DNA of 64,000 nucleotides from CAYPNP01 sp964412195 (GTDB lineage: Bacteria; Acidobacteriota; JAAYUB01): positions 1-64,000 of the forward strand of contig CAYPNP010000006.1 of NCBI GenBank assembly GCA_964412195.1, written 5' to 3'. Under the pieces are notes generated by a model that was not told the origin of the DNA, made no database searches, and saw nothing but the letters and a program-made list of their open reading frames with translations. A program made the position numbers and the translations under genes. This document shows positions 50,805 to 59,753 of the stretch, one piece after another (positions within the stretch are counted from its first letter, which is position 1; each line of letters opens with the position of its first letter).

Positions 50805-51776
50805 TCACTGCGCGGAGCGCTTGCGCAGTTCCTCGATGAGCAGCGGGACGATCTTGAAGAGGTCCCCGACGATGCCGTAGTTGGCGACCTTGAAGATCGG
50901 GGCGTCGGGGTCCTTGTTGATGGCGACGATGTACTTGGAGGAGGACATGCCGGCGAGGTGCTGGATCGCCCCGGAGATGCCCACCGCCACGTACAGGGTC
51001 GGCGAAACGGTCTTGCCGGTCTGGCCCACCTGGTGCTGGTGGTCGACCCAGCCGGCGTCTACCACGGCGCGGGACGCGCCCGCGGCGGCGCCCAGGACCT
51101 CGGCCAGGTCCTCGATCAGCTTGTAGTTGGCCGGCTCCTTGATGCCCCGGCCGCCGGAGACGATGACGCGGGCCTCGGTCAGCTCCACCTTGCCGGCGGC
51201 CTTCTCCCGCGCCTCGCGAATCACCGACTTCAGCCGTTCCTCGGCCACCGCCTCGTTGCGCACCGCCACGGCGGTCTGGCCGGGCTTCTCCACCACCGGG
51301 AACACGTTGGGGCGGAGGGTGATGAAGGCGGGCTTGGCCACTGGCTTCAGAATCTCGAACGCCTTGCCGGCGTAGATCGGCCGGCGGATACGCAGCTCGC
51401 CGTCGGCCAGGGCCATCTCGGTGGCGTCCATGATCACGGACGCCTGGAAGCGGGCGGCCAGGCCGGGCAGGACATCCTTGCCCATGGCGGTGGCGCTGGC
51501 CAGGACGTACTCCGGAGAGACGCCCTGGACGAAGGAGGCCAGCACGTCCACGACGGCGTCCCGCGACTGGACGGCGGGAACCAGGATGACCTTGTGCAGG
51601 TGGTTCGGCCCGCACTTGGCGGCCCGTTCCTCCGCGTCGCCTTCGCCGAAGACGACGGCGTGCACTTCCGCGCCGGTCTGGTCGGCCAGGGAGCGGGCGG
51701 CGGACAGCGCCTCCAGGGATCCTTTCTTGACCCGGCCGTTTCTATTTTCGAGGAATACCAGGAATCCTTTGGCCAT
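50805..51776 (-). CDS. etfA: Electron transfer flavoprotein, alpha subunit
   Basis: 323 residues. N-terminal domain with LEALSAARSLADQTGAEVHAVVFG in parts; C-terminal FAD-binding region with VSGGRGIKEPANY, GASRAVVDAGW, VGQTGKTVSPTLYVAVGISGAIQH and INKDPDAPIFKVANYGIVGD. Takes electrons from acyl-CoA dehydrogenases and passes them to the membrane quinone pool through an ETF oxidoreductase. Pairs with the EtfB gene 15 bp upstream; both follow fabF in the large operon. Confidence 0.96.
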   Translation of the reverse strand: MAKGFLVFLENRNGRVKKGSLEALSAARSLADQTGAEVHAVVFGEGDAEERAAKCGPNHLHKVILVPAVQSRDAVVDVLASFVQGVSPEYVLASATAMGKDVLPGLAARFQASVIMDATEMALADGELRIRRPIYAGKAFEILKPVAKPAFITLRPNVFPVVEKPGQTAVAVRNEAVAEERLKSVIREAREKAAGKVELTEARVIVSGGRGIKEPANYKLIEDLAEVLGAAAGASRAVVDAGWVDHQHQVGQTGKTVSPTLYVAVGISGAIQHLAGMSSSKYIVAINKDPDAPIFKVANYGIVGDLFKIVPLLIEELRKRSAQ

Positions 51777-51791
51777 TGCTCGTCTCCCTTG

Positions 51792-52568
51792 TCAGAGTAC
51801 CTTGGCTTCGCTGTGGAGGAGTTCCACCAGCTGGTGCACCTGCTGTTCCGGTTCCCCCTCCATGAGGCGCCCGGCGGGCCGGGAGGGAGGCAGCTCCAGC
51901 TTCAGGACCTCCCAGCTGGCCCGCGCGAGGGGGGCCAGCCCGAGGTCCGCGAGCTTCTTCGCCTCGACGGTTTTCTTCTTGGCGGCCATGATCCCCTTGA
52001 GGGACGCGTACCGCGGCGTGTTCAGGCCCTTCTGCGCCGTGACCACGGCCGGCAGCTTCGCCCCGACGATCTCCTCGCCGCCCTCGATCTCGCGGATGGC
52101 GGTCAGCTGGTCGCCCGCAAGCTCCAGCTTGGTCACTACGGACGCCAGCGGCCACTGCAGGATCTCGGCCACCAGCGCGGGCATCTGCTGGTAGTCCTGC
52201 CCGACGCCCTGCTTGCCGAAGAGCGCCAGCTGCAGGCCTTCCTTGCGGATCACCTCGGCCAGCACCCGGGCGACGTCGAACGGTTCCTGGGGGTTGACCG
52301 CGGGATCGTTGACCTGGATCGCCCGGTCGGCGCCCATGGCCAGGCCGTTGCGCAGGATCTTGACCGCCTCGTCGTCGCCGACGGAGATCAGGACCACCTC
52401 GCCCTGCCCCAGCTTTTCCTTGATCTGCAGGGCCTCCTCGATGGCGAACTCGTCGTACGGGCTGATGATGTAGGAAACGCCTTCGAGGGCCAGGCGCTTC
52501 TCATCGGCCGCGATCTTGATCCGGGTTTCGGTGTCCGGGACGATCTTCACGCACACGCCGATCTTCAT
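51792..52568 (-). CDS. etfB: Electron transfer flavoprotein, beta subunit
   Basis: 258 residues. MKIGVCVKIVPDTETRI start, INPYDEFAIEEAL-type motif (SPYDEFAIEEALQIKE), the AMP-binding strip and LALFGKQGVGQDYQQMPALVAEIL with LPAVVTAQKGLNTPRYASLKGIMAAKKK near the end, all standard for EtfB. Forms the ETF heterodimer with EtfA. It lies 24 bp after fabF on the same strand, so this operon joins fatty-acid synthesis genes with the electron carrier of acyl-CoA oxidation. Confidence 0.96.
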   Translation of the reverse strand: MKIGVCVKIVPDTETRIKIAADEKRLALEGVSYIISPYDEFAIEEALQIKEKLGQGEVVLISVGDDEAVKILRNGLAMGADRAIQVNDPAVNPQEPFDVARVLAEVIRKEGLQLALFGKQGVGQDYQQMPALVAEILQWPLASVVTKLELAGDQLTAIREIEGGEEIVGAKLPAVVTAQKGLNTPRYASLKGIMAAKKKTVEAKKLADLGLAPLARASWEVLKLELPPSRPAGRLMEGEPEQQVHQLVELLHSEAKVL

Positions 52569-52592
52569 GGGACCTCCAATGCCTGAGAGCGA

Positions 52593-53837
52593 TCAGCCCT
52601 CGAATCTCTTGAACAGGAGCACCGCGTTGGTGCCGCCGAACCCGAAGGAGTTGGACAGGGCGTAGCGGACCGGGATCCGCTTCGCCGTGTTCGGGGTGTA
52701 ATTCAGGTCGCACTCCGGGTCCGGAGTCTCGTAATTGATGGTGGGCGGGATCACCTGGTGGTGCAGCGACAGCGCCGAGATGGCCGCCTCCAGCCCGCCG
52801 GCCGCGCCCAGCAGGTGGCCGGTCATGGACTTGGTGGAGCTGATGTGGAGCTTGTAGGCGTGCTCGCCGAACAGCCGCTTGATCGCGATGGTCTCCAGCT
52901 TGTCGTTGAACGCCGTGGAGGTGCCGTGGGCGTTGATGTAGTCCACGTCCTCCGGGCGGATGCCGCCGTCACGGATGGCCAGGTTCATGGCGCGGTAGGC
53001 GCCGTCGCCGTCGGGCGGCGGGGCGGTGATGTGGTAGGCGTCGCCGGTCGAGCCGTACCCGACCACCTCGCAGAAGATCGTCGCGCCGCGCCGCTTGGCG
53101 TGTTCGTATTCCTCGAGGATCAGCACGCCGGCGCCCTCGCCGATGACGAAGCCGTCCCGGTGGAGGTCGAACGGCCGGCTGGCCGCCTTCGGATTGTCAT
53201 TGCGGGTGGACAGGGCCTTCATGGAAGCGAAGCCCGCCACCCCCATGGGGGTGATGGCCGCCTCGGATCCGCCGCAGATCATGACGTCGGCGTCGCCGCG
53301 CTCGATGATCCGCGAGGAATCCCCGATGGAATGGGAGGCCGTGGAGCAGGCCGTGCAGGACGCCTGGTTGGGCCCCTTGGCCCCGTGCTTGATGGACACC
53401 AGGCCGGAAGCCAGGTTGACGATGGAGGCCGGGATGAAGTAGGGCGACACTTTGCGGGGGCCGCCGGTCATCAGTTTGGAGTGCTCCGACTCGATGGTGG
53501 AAAATCCGCCGATGCCCGATCCGATGTACACGCCCACCCGCTCCAGGTCCAGACCGGGCGTGCCGGGCAGGCCCGCCATCTTGACGGCGAACTCCGACGC
53601 GGCCAGGGCGAAGTGGATGAAGCGGTCGTACTTGCGGACCTCTTTCTTCTCGATGAAATCCTCGGGATTGAAATCCTTCACCTCGGCGGCGAACGTGACG
53701 GGATAGTCCTTGGCGTCGAACAGCGTGATGGGGGCCCCGCCGCTCTCGCCGGCCAGCAGGTTCTGCCAGGCCTTCTCGGTCCCCGTGCCCACCGCGGAGA
53801 CAATACCGATGCCCGTGACGACAACTCTTCTCTTCAA
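52593..53837 (-). CDS. fabF: 3-oxoacyl-ACP synthase II
   Basis: 414 residues. Chain-elongating ketosynthase of type II fatty-acid synthesis. Catalytic Cys in ASCTACSTASHS, the two His in NAHGTSTAFND and KSMTGHLLGAAGGLEA, plus the C-terminal NSFGFGGTNAVL. It follows acpP with a terminator-like hairpin between them, so its expression could be set lower than that of ACP. No fabH was found in the operon; an alternative initiating enzyme must exist elsewhere. Confidence 0.97.
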   Translation of the reverse strand: MKRRVVVTGIGIVSAVGTGTEKAWQNLLAGESGGAPITLFDAKDYPVTFAAEVKDFNPEDFIEKKEVRKYDRFIHFALAASEFAVKMAGLPGTPGLDLERVGVYIGSGIGGFSTIESEHSKLMTGGPRKVSPYFIPASIVNLASGLVSIKHGAKGPNQASCTACSTASHSIGDSSRIIERGDADVMICGGSEAAITPMGVAGFASMKALSTRNDNPKAASRPFDLHRDGFVIGEGAGVLILEEYEHAKRRGATIFCEVVGYGSTGDAYHITAPPPDGDGAYRAMNLAIRDGGIRPEDVDYINAHGTSTAFNDKLETIAIKRLFGEHAYKLHISSTKSMTGHLLGAAGGLEAAISALSLHHQVIPPTINYETPDPECDLNYTPNTAKRIPVRYALSNSFGFGGTNAVLLFKRFEG

Positions 53838-53863
53838 GGGTGACTCCTCTTGCAGATAGGAAA

Positions 53864-53891
53864 ACGGGAGGGAAGCGGGCCTCCCTCCCGT
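53864..53891 (-). terminator. Intrinsic terminator/attenuator between acpP and fabF
   Basis: On the minus strand ACGGGAGGG pairs with CCCTCCCGT, a perfect 9-bp stem, followed at once by TTTTCC. It lies after the acpP stop and before fabF, and would let ACP be made in excess over the enzymes downstream. Confidence 0.6.
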
Positions 53892-53903
53892 CCACAGGGG
53901 AAT

Positions 53904-54146
53904 TTAGTTCTCGCCGGCCTTTTCCTTGATGTAGTTGATGGCGTCCTGGACGCACTGGATCTTCTCGGCGTCCTCGTCCGGGATCTCGATGCCGAACCCG
54001 TCTTCAAAGGCCATCACCAGCTCGACCGTGTCCAGGGAATCCGCGCCCAGGTCGTCGATGAAGGAAGCTTCCGGCGTGACGTCGGCTTCGTTGACGCCCA
54101 ACCGTTCCACGATGATCTCTTTCACCTTTTCTTCGATACTGGCCAT
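53904..54146 (-). CDS. acpP: Acyl carrier protein
   Basis: 80 residues, acidic, with the phosphopantetheine attachment Ser in the motif LGADSLDTVELVMAFE. Carries growing acyl chains in fatty-acid synthesis. Normal length; ATG start. It sits in the classic fabD-fabG-acpP-fabF order, with 47 bp to fabG and 66 bp (containing a hairpin) to fabF. Confidence 0.98.
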   Translation of the reverse strand: MASIEEKVKEIIVERLGVNEADVTPEASFIDDLGADSLDTVELVMAFEDGFGIEIPDEDAEKIQCVQDAINYIKEKAGEN

Positions 54147-54193
54147 GATCTCCTCCAGTGGAAAAATTTGATAAGGGCTATTTCATTTCCGAG

Positions 54194-54928
54194 TTACATG
54201 TACATTCCGCCGTTGACGCCCAGCACCTGGCCGGTGATGTAGGCCGCGTGGTCCGACGCCAGGAACAGGGCCGCCTGGGCGACGTCCTCCGACTGGCCCG
54301 CCCGCGCCAGGGGGATCATTTTCAGGAACTCCTCCTTGGCCTTCTCCGGCAGGTTGCGGGTCATGTCGGTCTCGATGTACCCCGGGGCCACCGCGTTGAC
54401 GGTGATGGAGCGGGAGGCCAGCTCCCGGGCCGCCGACTTGGTCAGGCCGATGACGCCCGCCTTGGAGGCGCAGTAGTTGGCCTGGCCGGCGTTACCCATC
54501 ATGCCCACCACCGAGGCGAGGTTGATGATCCGTCCGCTCCGCTGCCGCAGCATCACCGGTGCCGCAGCCTGGATGCAAAGGAAGGTCCCCTTCAGGTTCA
54601 CGTCCAGCACCCGGTCCCACTGCTCCTCCTTCATCCGGAGCAACAGGGTGTCCTGGGTGATCCCGGCGTTGTTCACCAGCACGTCCAGGCGTCCGAAGTC
54701 CTTGACGATCTTCTCAAAGGTTGCGCTCACCGACGCCGCGTCGGCCACGTTGATGCCGTAGAAGCGCAGCTCGTTCTCCGGGCGGCCCAGCCCGCGGACG
54801 AACGCCTCGCCGGTCTCGGCATTGAGGTCGAGGACGGCCACGGCATAGCCCGCGCTCAGGAAGGCCTGGACGCAGCAGGCGCCGATCCCGCGGGCACCCC
54901 CGGTGATGACAGCCAACTTCTTTTCCAT
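54194..54928 (-). CDS. fabG: 3-oxoacyl-ACP reductase
   Basis: 244 residues, short-chain dehydrogenase. Cofactor motif ITGGARGIGACC, NNAGITQDTLLLRM, catalytic Ser in INLASVVGMMGNAGQ, YCASKAG (Tyr/Lys), and the C-terminal FLASDHAAYITGQVLGVNGGMYM. NADPH-dependent reduction of the beta-keto group. Follows fabD by 14 bp. Confidence 0.97.
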   Translation of the reverse strand: MEKKLAVITGGARGIGACCVQAFLSAGYAVAVLDLNAETGEAFVRGLGRPENELRFYGINVADAASVSATFEKIVKDFGRLDVLVNNAGITQDTLLLRMKEEQWDRVLDVNLKGTFLCIQAAAPVMLRQRSGRIINLASVVGMMGNAGQANYCASKAGVIGLTKSAARELASRSITVNAVAPGYIETDMTRNLPEKAKEEFLKMIPLARAGQSEDVAQAALFLASDHAAYITGQVLGVNGGMYM

Positions 54929-54942
54929 CCATGCCTCCTTGT

Positions 54943-55881
54943 TCAGACGGCCTTGAATGCCTGGGCCGCTTCCGTGATCTCTTCAAGCTTCTCCACCGCA
55001 AAGACGCGCGCCTCGGGCGAGACCTTCCGGACCATCCCGGACAAGACCCGCTTGGGGCCGATCTCCAGGAACGTGTCGACGCCGCACGCGACCAGCCTCT
55101 CCACCGACTGCTGCCACAGGACCGAGCCGGTCACCTGGCGGACGAGGCCGTCGCGCGCTTCCTCGCCCTTGGTGATGAGCTGCGCATCCACGTTGTTGAC
55201 CAGCGGCACGTTCAGATCGTGGAAGGTCAGCTCGAGCAGGTCCTTCTTGAGCTTCTCCTGCGCCGGGCGCATCAGCTCGCAGTGGAACGGGGCGCTGACC
55301 GGCAGGCGTACCGCCCGCCGGAACCCCATCTTCTTGGCCTGGGCGATGGCCTTCTCCACCACCTCGGCGTGGCCGGCGATGACGATCTGCCCCGGGCAGT
55401 TGATGTTGGCCGCCGACAGGACCAGCCCGTCCCGGACCGCGTCGCAGATCTCGGTGACCGCCTCAAGGTTGGCTTCCAGGATGGCCGCCATGGCGCCCAC
55501 GCCGACGGGGACGGCCTCCTGCATGTAGCGGCCGCGAAGGCGGACCGCCTGCACCGCGTCCTCGAAGGACAGGGCGCCGGCCGCCACCAGGGCGGAGTAT
55601 TCGCCGAGGCTGTGCCCGGCCACGTAGTCGGGCTGGAAGCCGTTTTTCTGGAAAGCCTTGAGCACCGCCACGCTCACCGTCAGGATGGCCGGCTGGGTGT
55701 TTTCGGTCAGCTTGAGGTCGTCTTCGGAGCCCGAGAAGCACATCGCGGACAGGGGGAAGCCGAGCACTTCGTCCGCTTTCTTGAAGATCCGGGCCGACTC
55801 CGGGAAATGGTCATGGACTTCCTGGCCCATGCCGGAATACTGGGAGGCCTGGCCGGGGAAAATGAATGCGATCTTGCCCAT
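54943..55881 (-). CDS. fabD: Malonyl-CoA:ACP transacylase
   Basis: 312 residues. FPGQASQYSGMGQEV start, nucleophile Ser in GHSLGEYSALVAAGAL, the Arg for malonyl binding in LRGRYMQEAVP, and the catalytic His in SAPFHCELM. Loads malonyl groups on ACP. Follows the acyl-CoA dehydrogenase by 16 bp. Confidence 0.97.
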   Translation of the reverse strand: MGKIAFIFPGQASQYSGMGQEVHDHFPESARIFKKADEVLGFPLSAMCFSGSEDDLKLTENTQPAILTVSVAVLKAFQKNGFQPDYVAGHSLGEYSALVAAGALSFEDAVQAVRLRGRYMQEAVPVGVGAMAAILEANLEAVTEICDAVRDGLVLSAANINCPGQIVIAGHAEVVEKAIAQAKKMGFRRAVRLPVSAPFHCELMRPAQEKLKKDLLELTFHDLNVPLVNNVDAQLITKGEEARDGLVRQVTGSVLWQQSVERLVACGVDTFLEIGPKRVLSGMVRKVSPEARVFAVEKLEEITEAAQAFKAV

Positions 55882-55897
55882 CGGTACCCGACTCCAA

Positions 55898-57064
55898 TCA
55901 GTGTTTCTGGGAGACCAGTTCCTTGATCAACTCCGTCGCGATGACGTTGCGTTGGATCTGGTTGGTCCCCTCGTAGATCTGCGTGATCTTGGCGTCCCGG
56001 AACATCTTCTCGACCGGGTAATCCTTCATGTAGCCGTAGCCGCCCAGGATCTGGATGGCGTCGGTGGTCACTTTCATGGCCACGTCGGACGCCAGCACCT
56101 TGCACATGGACGAGACTTTTGACAGGTTCTTGCCGCCGCCGTTGTCGATCATCTGGGCGGTGGTGTAGATCAGGGTCCGGCAGGCCTCGATGGAGGTGGC
56201 CATGTCGGCCAGCATGTGAGAAACGGCCTGGAAGGAGCTGATCGGCTTGTCGAACTGCTTGCGCGTGTGGGCGTAATTCAGGGCGTACTCGAAGGCGCCC
56301 TCTGCGATCCCGAGGGCCTGGGCGGCCACGCCGGGACGGGTGTAATCGAACGTGCGCATGGCGGCGACGAAGCCGAGGCCTTCGCGGGAGAGCACGTTCT
56401 CCTTCGGCACCTTGCACTCGTCCAGGACCACTTCGGTGGTGGAGGAGGCGCGGATGCCGAGCTTCTTCTCCTTCTTGCCGAAGGACAGGCCGGGAAAGCC
56501 CTTCTCGACGATGAAGGCCGTGGCGCCCCGGGGGCCCTTGTTCTTGTCGGTCAGGGCCACGACGGTGTAGACGTCGGCCACGGAGCCGTTGGTGATCCAC
56601 TGCTTGGTGCCGGTCAGGTAATAGAAGTCGCCTTCGCGGCGGGCGGTGGTCCGCATGCCGCCGACGTCGGAGCCCGCGCCGCTCTCGGTGACGCAGAAGG
56701 CGGCCAGTTTCTCGCCGCTGGCGATGGCCGGCAGGTACTTCTTCTTCTGCTCCTCGCTGCCCATGAGCAGCAGGGGATACGAACCGAGGCCGCAAGCGGC
56801 ATAGCTGACGGCGACCCCGCCGCAGACCTTGCTCAGCTCTTCGGTGACCAGGCAGAGCTCGAAGACGCCCTTGCCGAAGCCGCCGTACTCCTCCGGGATG
56901 TACACGCCGAAGAGCCCGGCGTCGGCCAGGACCTTCATGACTTCCCAGGGAAACTCCTCGGTCTCATCCAGCCGGGCGCGCACCGGCAGGACCACTTCCT
57001 GCGCGATCTTGCGGGCCAGGTCCCGGATTTCCTTCTGTTCCTCGGTCAGAAAAACATCCCACAT
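55898..57064 (-). CDS. Acyl-CoA dehydrogenase (second copy, in the fab operon)
   Basis: 388 residues with AFCVTESGAGSDVGGMRT, QWITNGSVADVYTVV, and DAIQILGGYGYMKDYPVEKMFRDAKITQIYEGTNQIQR, where the catalytic Glu lies. This is the usual short-chain acyl-CoA/butyryl-CoA dehydrogenase pattern. It fills the position between plsX and fabD that fabH holds in many bacteria, and etfBA is in the same operon. It may work with acyl-CoA from or toward the synthesis pathway; that link is inferred from gene order. It starts 3 bp after plsX. Confidence 0.95.
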   Translation of the reverse strand: MWDVFLTEEQKEIRDLARKIAQEVVLPVRARLDETEEFPWEVMKVLADAGLFGVYIPEEYGGFGKGVFELCLVTEELSKVCGGVAVSYAACGLGSYPLLLMGSEEQKKKYLPAIASGEKLAAFCVTESGAGSDVGGMRTTARREGDFYYLTGTKQWITNGSVADVYTVVALTDKNKGPRGATAFIVEKGFPGLSFGKKEKKLGIRASSTTEVVLDECKVPKENVLSREGLGFVAAMRTFDYTRPGVAAQALGIAEGAFEYALNYAHTRKQFDKPISSFQAVSHMLADMATSIEACRTLIYTTAQMIDNGGGKNLSKVSSMCKVLASDVAMKVTTDAIQILGGYGYMKDYPVEKMFRDAKITQIYEGTNQIQRNVIATELIKELVSQKH

Positions 57065-57067
57065 ACG

Positions 57068-58111
57068 TTATACCTCTTCTGTTTGCCGCGGGCGCTGCGC
57101 CATGAACTTCGCAACCTCCTCCTCGATCCGGCTGGGGATGTGGTTCAGGTGCAGTTCCCGCACGAAACGGATGGCGTTCTTGATGGCGTTGGCGTTGGAG
57201 CGGCCGTGCCCGATGATCATCGGGTAGCGGCAGCCCAGCAGGGGCGCGCCGCCGTACTCCGAGTAATCGAGTTTCTTCTTCAGGTTCCGGAAGGCCGATT
57301 TCGTCAGCATCGCGCCCATCTGGGTCTTGAGGTTGCGCGACAGCTCCTGCTTGAGCAGGTGCATGATGGCGGCGATCAGGCCCTCGCTGATCTTCAGGGC
57401 GACGTTGCCCACGAACCCGTCGCAGACCACCACGTCGACGTTGCCCGTGTAGACGTCCCGCCCCTCGACGTTGCCGACGAAGTTGAGGTGGGCGCGCTTC
57501 AGGGCCTGGTGGACCTCCTTGGTCAGGTCGTTGCCCTTGATCTCCTCCTCGCCGATGGACAGCAGCGCCACGCGGGGGTTGGAGATGCCGAAGACCAGCT
57601 GGGAGTAAATCCAACCCATGATGGCGAACTGCTCCAGGTGGACCGGCTTGCAGTCCACGTTGGCGCCGACGTCGAGGACGATGGTGGTCCCCTTGATCGT
57701 GGGGACGACGGTGGCCAGGGTCGGCCGGTCCACCCCTTCGCAGGCGCCGAGGACCAGCTTGGACAGGGCCATGCCGGCCCCGGTGTTGCCGGCGGTGATG
57801 AAGCCGTCCGCCTGCCCGTCCTTGACCAGGTTCATCGCGACGCGCATGGAAGCGCGCTTCTTTTTGCGGATGGCGTTGACCGGGTGCTCGGTCATCCCGA
57901 TGAATTCGTCGGTGTGGACGACCTCGAGGGGCAACCCCTGGATGTTCGCGTTCCGCAGGTGTTCGCAGAGGACGTTCTCGTCCCCGACGAGGTACGCCTT
58001 GTCGATGGGGTACTGCCGGAGGGCCTGGATGACGCCCAGGACCTCCGGGAGCGGATGGTCATCGCTGCCCATCGCGTCCACGGCCACTCGGAATTGCTCG
58101 CGGCCCGCCAT
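57068..58111 (-). CDS. plsX: Phosphate:acyl-ACP acyltransferase
   Basis: 347 residues. MGSDDHPLPEVLGV start, NTGAGMAL, DVGANVDCKPVHL, GNVEGRDVYTGNVDVVVCDGFVGNVALK and GAPLLGCRYPMIIGHGRSNANAIKNAI, all typical PlsX blocks. Makes acyl phosphate from acyl-ACP, the first step of phospholipid synthesis. In the classical yceD-rpmF-plsX order. Confidence 0.97.
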   Translation of the reverse strand: MAGREQFRVAVDAMGSDDHPLPEVLGVIQALRQYPIDKAYLVGDENVLCEHLRNANIQGLPLEVVHTDEFIGMTEHPVNAIRKKKRASMRVAMNLVKDGQADGFITAGNTGAGMALSKLVLGACEGVDRPTLATVVPTIKGTTIVLDVGANVDCKPVHLEQFAIMGWIYSQLVFGISNPRVALLSIGEEEIKGNDLTKEVHQALKRAHLNFVGNVEGRDVYTGNVDVVVCDGFVGNVALKISEGLIAAIMHLLKQELSRNLKTQMGAMLTKSAFRNLKKKLDYSEYGGAPLLGCRYPMIIGHGRSNANAIKNAIRFVRELHLNHIPSRIEEEVAKFMAQRPRQTEEV

Positions 58112-58127
58112 ATGCCCTCGGGTGCCC

Positions 58128-58313
58128 CTACTCTTCCTTCTTGATCTCGACCACCTGGCGCCCGCGGTAGTAGCCGCAGTGCGGGCAGGCCCGGTGGGGG
58201 AGCTTCATCTCGCGGCAGTTCGGGCAGACCGACAGGCTCTTGGTCTTCAGGGCGTCGTGGGCCCGCCGCAGGTGGGTGCGGGAATGGGAGTGTCTTCGCT
58301 TCGGATGAGCCAT
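58128..58313 (-). CDS. rpmF: 50S ribosomal protein L32
   Basis: 61 residues: MAHPKRRHSHSRTHLRRAHD start and a zinc motif of two CxxC pairs (CPNC, CPHC), as in the Zn-binding form of L32. Lies between yceD and plsX, the standard place. Confidence 0.97.
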   Translation of the reverse strand: MAHPKRRHSHSRTHLRRAHDALKTKSLSVCPNCREMKLPHRACPHCGYYRGRQVVEIKKEE

Positions 58314-58329
58314 GATATTCTCCTTCGGA

Positions 58330-58860
58330 TTATTTTTTGATTCGTTTCTGCATCTCGCGCAGCAGCATCCAGCGGGGGTCCCCCTCCTTGACCTGGCAGC
58401 GGCAGTCGCCCCGGTTCAGGTTGCCGCCGCAGCCGGGGCAGAGCCCCTGGCACTCGGCCTGGCAGAGGATTTTGGCGGGCAGGTTCAGGATGATCTGCTC
58501 GTTGAGGATGTCCGCGAGGGGGATCCGGGGATCGCTGTAGAAATTCTCGTCGAGGCTCTCCGGCTTGACCTCCTCCTCGCGGCCGCCGGTCATCTGGCGG
58601 GCCGGGATGAGGTACATGTCGAAGGGCTGGCGGATGTCCAGATCGAACGGTTCCAGGCACCGGTCGCAGAACACGTGGACCTGCCCCTGGATCACTCCCT
58701 TGATGGCCACTTCCTCCCGGGCGTTCTTGGTGACGTCCGCCGTCAGGGTCCAGGTGTCGCCCAGGGAAAAACCTTTGTAATCAAACGGGATATCGCTGCC
58801 CGCGTAGACACGCTCGATGTGCGTGGTCTGGATTTCAAGTTTGGAGATGTCAAGAAACAT
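58330..58860 (-). CDS. yceD: YceD/DUF177-family protein
   Basis: 176 residues from ATG at 58860. Shows VFCDRCLEPFDLDI and a C-terminal CQAECQGLCPGCGGNLNRGDC motif, the four-plus Cys signature of the family that bacteria use with 23S rRNA production. Stands before rpmF, as in most bacteria. A longer frame (15 residues more) runs into the promoter at 58888-58915 and is not supported. First gene of the large operon. Confidence 0.93.
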   Translation of the reverse strand: MFLDISKLEIQTTHIERVYAGSDIPFDYKGFSLGDTWTLTADVTKNAREEVAIKGVIQGQVHVFCDRCLEPFDLDIRQPFDMYLIPARQMTGGREEEVKPESLDENFYSDPRIPLADILNEQIILNLPAKILCQAECQGLCPGCGGNLNRGDCRCQVKEGDPRWMLLREMQKRIKK

Positions 58861-58887
58861 GAGCGAACCCGTCGGAATTTCTCGTGT

Positions 58888-58915
58888 ATTATAGTGATCG
58901 ATCAATACCTGTCAA
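58888..58915 (-). promoter_or_regulatory. Near-consensus promoter of the yceD-rpmF-plsX-fab operon
   Basis: Minus strand TTGACA (58910-58915), 16 bp, TATAAT (58888-58893), about 28 bp before the yceD ATG. The best promoter match in the window, fitting the load of an operon with ribosomal and lipid genes. Confidence 0.8.
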
Positions 58916-58941
58916 GCGCAATATGGCCCGTCCGGCGGGCA

Positions 58942-59715
58942 TCAGGACACGGGCGTCCCCTTCTGGACACGCGTCCGCAGAGACTCGATCTGCTGGGTGA
59001 TGGCGTTCTCGTAGGGGGTGTAGTACTGCTGGTTGGAGCGCTTCTTTTCCTCAATCCGGGTCCGGGTGCTCTGGAGCAGGTTCAGGGCGTCCTGGTACTG
59101 GCCCTTTTCCTCCAGGCACAGGGCCCGGGTGTAAGCGAGCGCTTCGGTGGAAAAGGCAGAATTTTCCGCCTTTTCAAGCTGATCCAGAGTGCGGAGGGCG
59201 TCGTCGTACTTGCCGCCGGCCCGGTACGTTTCGGCCAGGGCCATCTGCACCACCTGCAGCTGGAGCTTGTCGTCCACTTCCGGCAGGAGCTGGACCAGGG
59301 CCGCCTCGGCCTCCTTCACCCGGCCGAGCTCCCGCAGGCAGGCGGCTTTGTAATAGGTGGCCAGCAGCCCATCGGCGGACTTTCCCTCGCTCGCCTCGAT
59401 CTCCTGGAACGACTTGAGGGCGGCGGTGAACTTGGCCTGGTCCGTGGGGAACACGTTGTCCTTCGGTGCTTTCGCGGAGGCGTCCACCGTACCGTCATAG
59501 ATCTCGAGCGCCTTCTGCATCGCCAGGGAGCGGGTGCTCTGGGAGCGGCTGTACCACGTGCTGCCGATATAGTAGAGCACCACGGCGCCGAGGACGATGC
59601 CGACCGCGGTCAGCGCCGTGCGGCGGTTGTCCATCATCCAGGTCCACACGCCCACCAGTGTTTCGGTGATGGGGTCTTTCTTCTTGATTTCCTTGCGAGT
59701 CAGCCGCCTGCCCAC
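58942..59715 (-). CDS. Membrane-anchored TPR protein (YfgM-like)
   Basis: 257 residues, GTG start with AAAGGTGGT five bases before it. One N-terminal membrane helix (LTAVGIVLGAVVLYYIGSTWY) after a short cytoplasmic end, then tetratricopeptide-type helices (about 105-225: ALKSFQEIEASEGKSADGLLATYYKAACLRELG, read with two repeats). Resembles YfgM/Bam-neighbour TPR proteins that act at the periplasmic side, though the match is by architecture. It follows tRNA-Arg; a role in envelope protein handling is inferred. Confidence 0.8.
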   Translation of the reverse strand: MGRRLTRKEIKKKDPITETLVGVWTWMMDNRRTALTAVGIVLGAVVLYYIGSTWYSRSQSTRSLAMQKALEIYDGTVDASAKAPKDNVFPTDQAKFTAALKSFQEIEASEGKSADGLLATYYKAACLRELGRVKEAEAALVQLLPEVDDKLQLQVVQMALAETYRAGGKYDDALRTLDQLEKAENSAFSTEALAYTRALCLEEKGQYQDALNLLQSTRTRIEEKKRSNQQYYTPYENAITQQIESLRTRVQKGTPVS

Positions 59716-59753
59716 TGTGCACCACCTTTCGAGGATTATCCGTCAAGTTTGAT

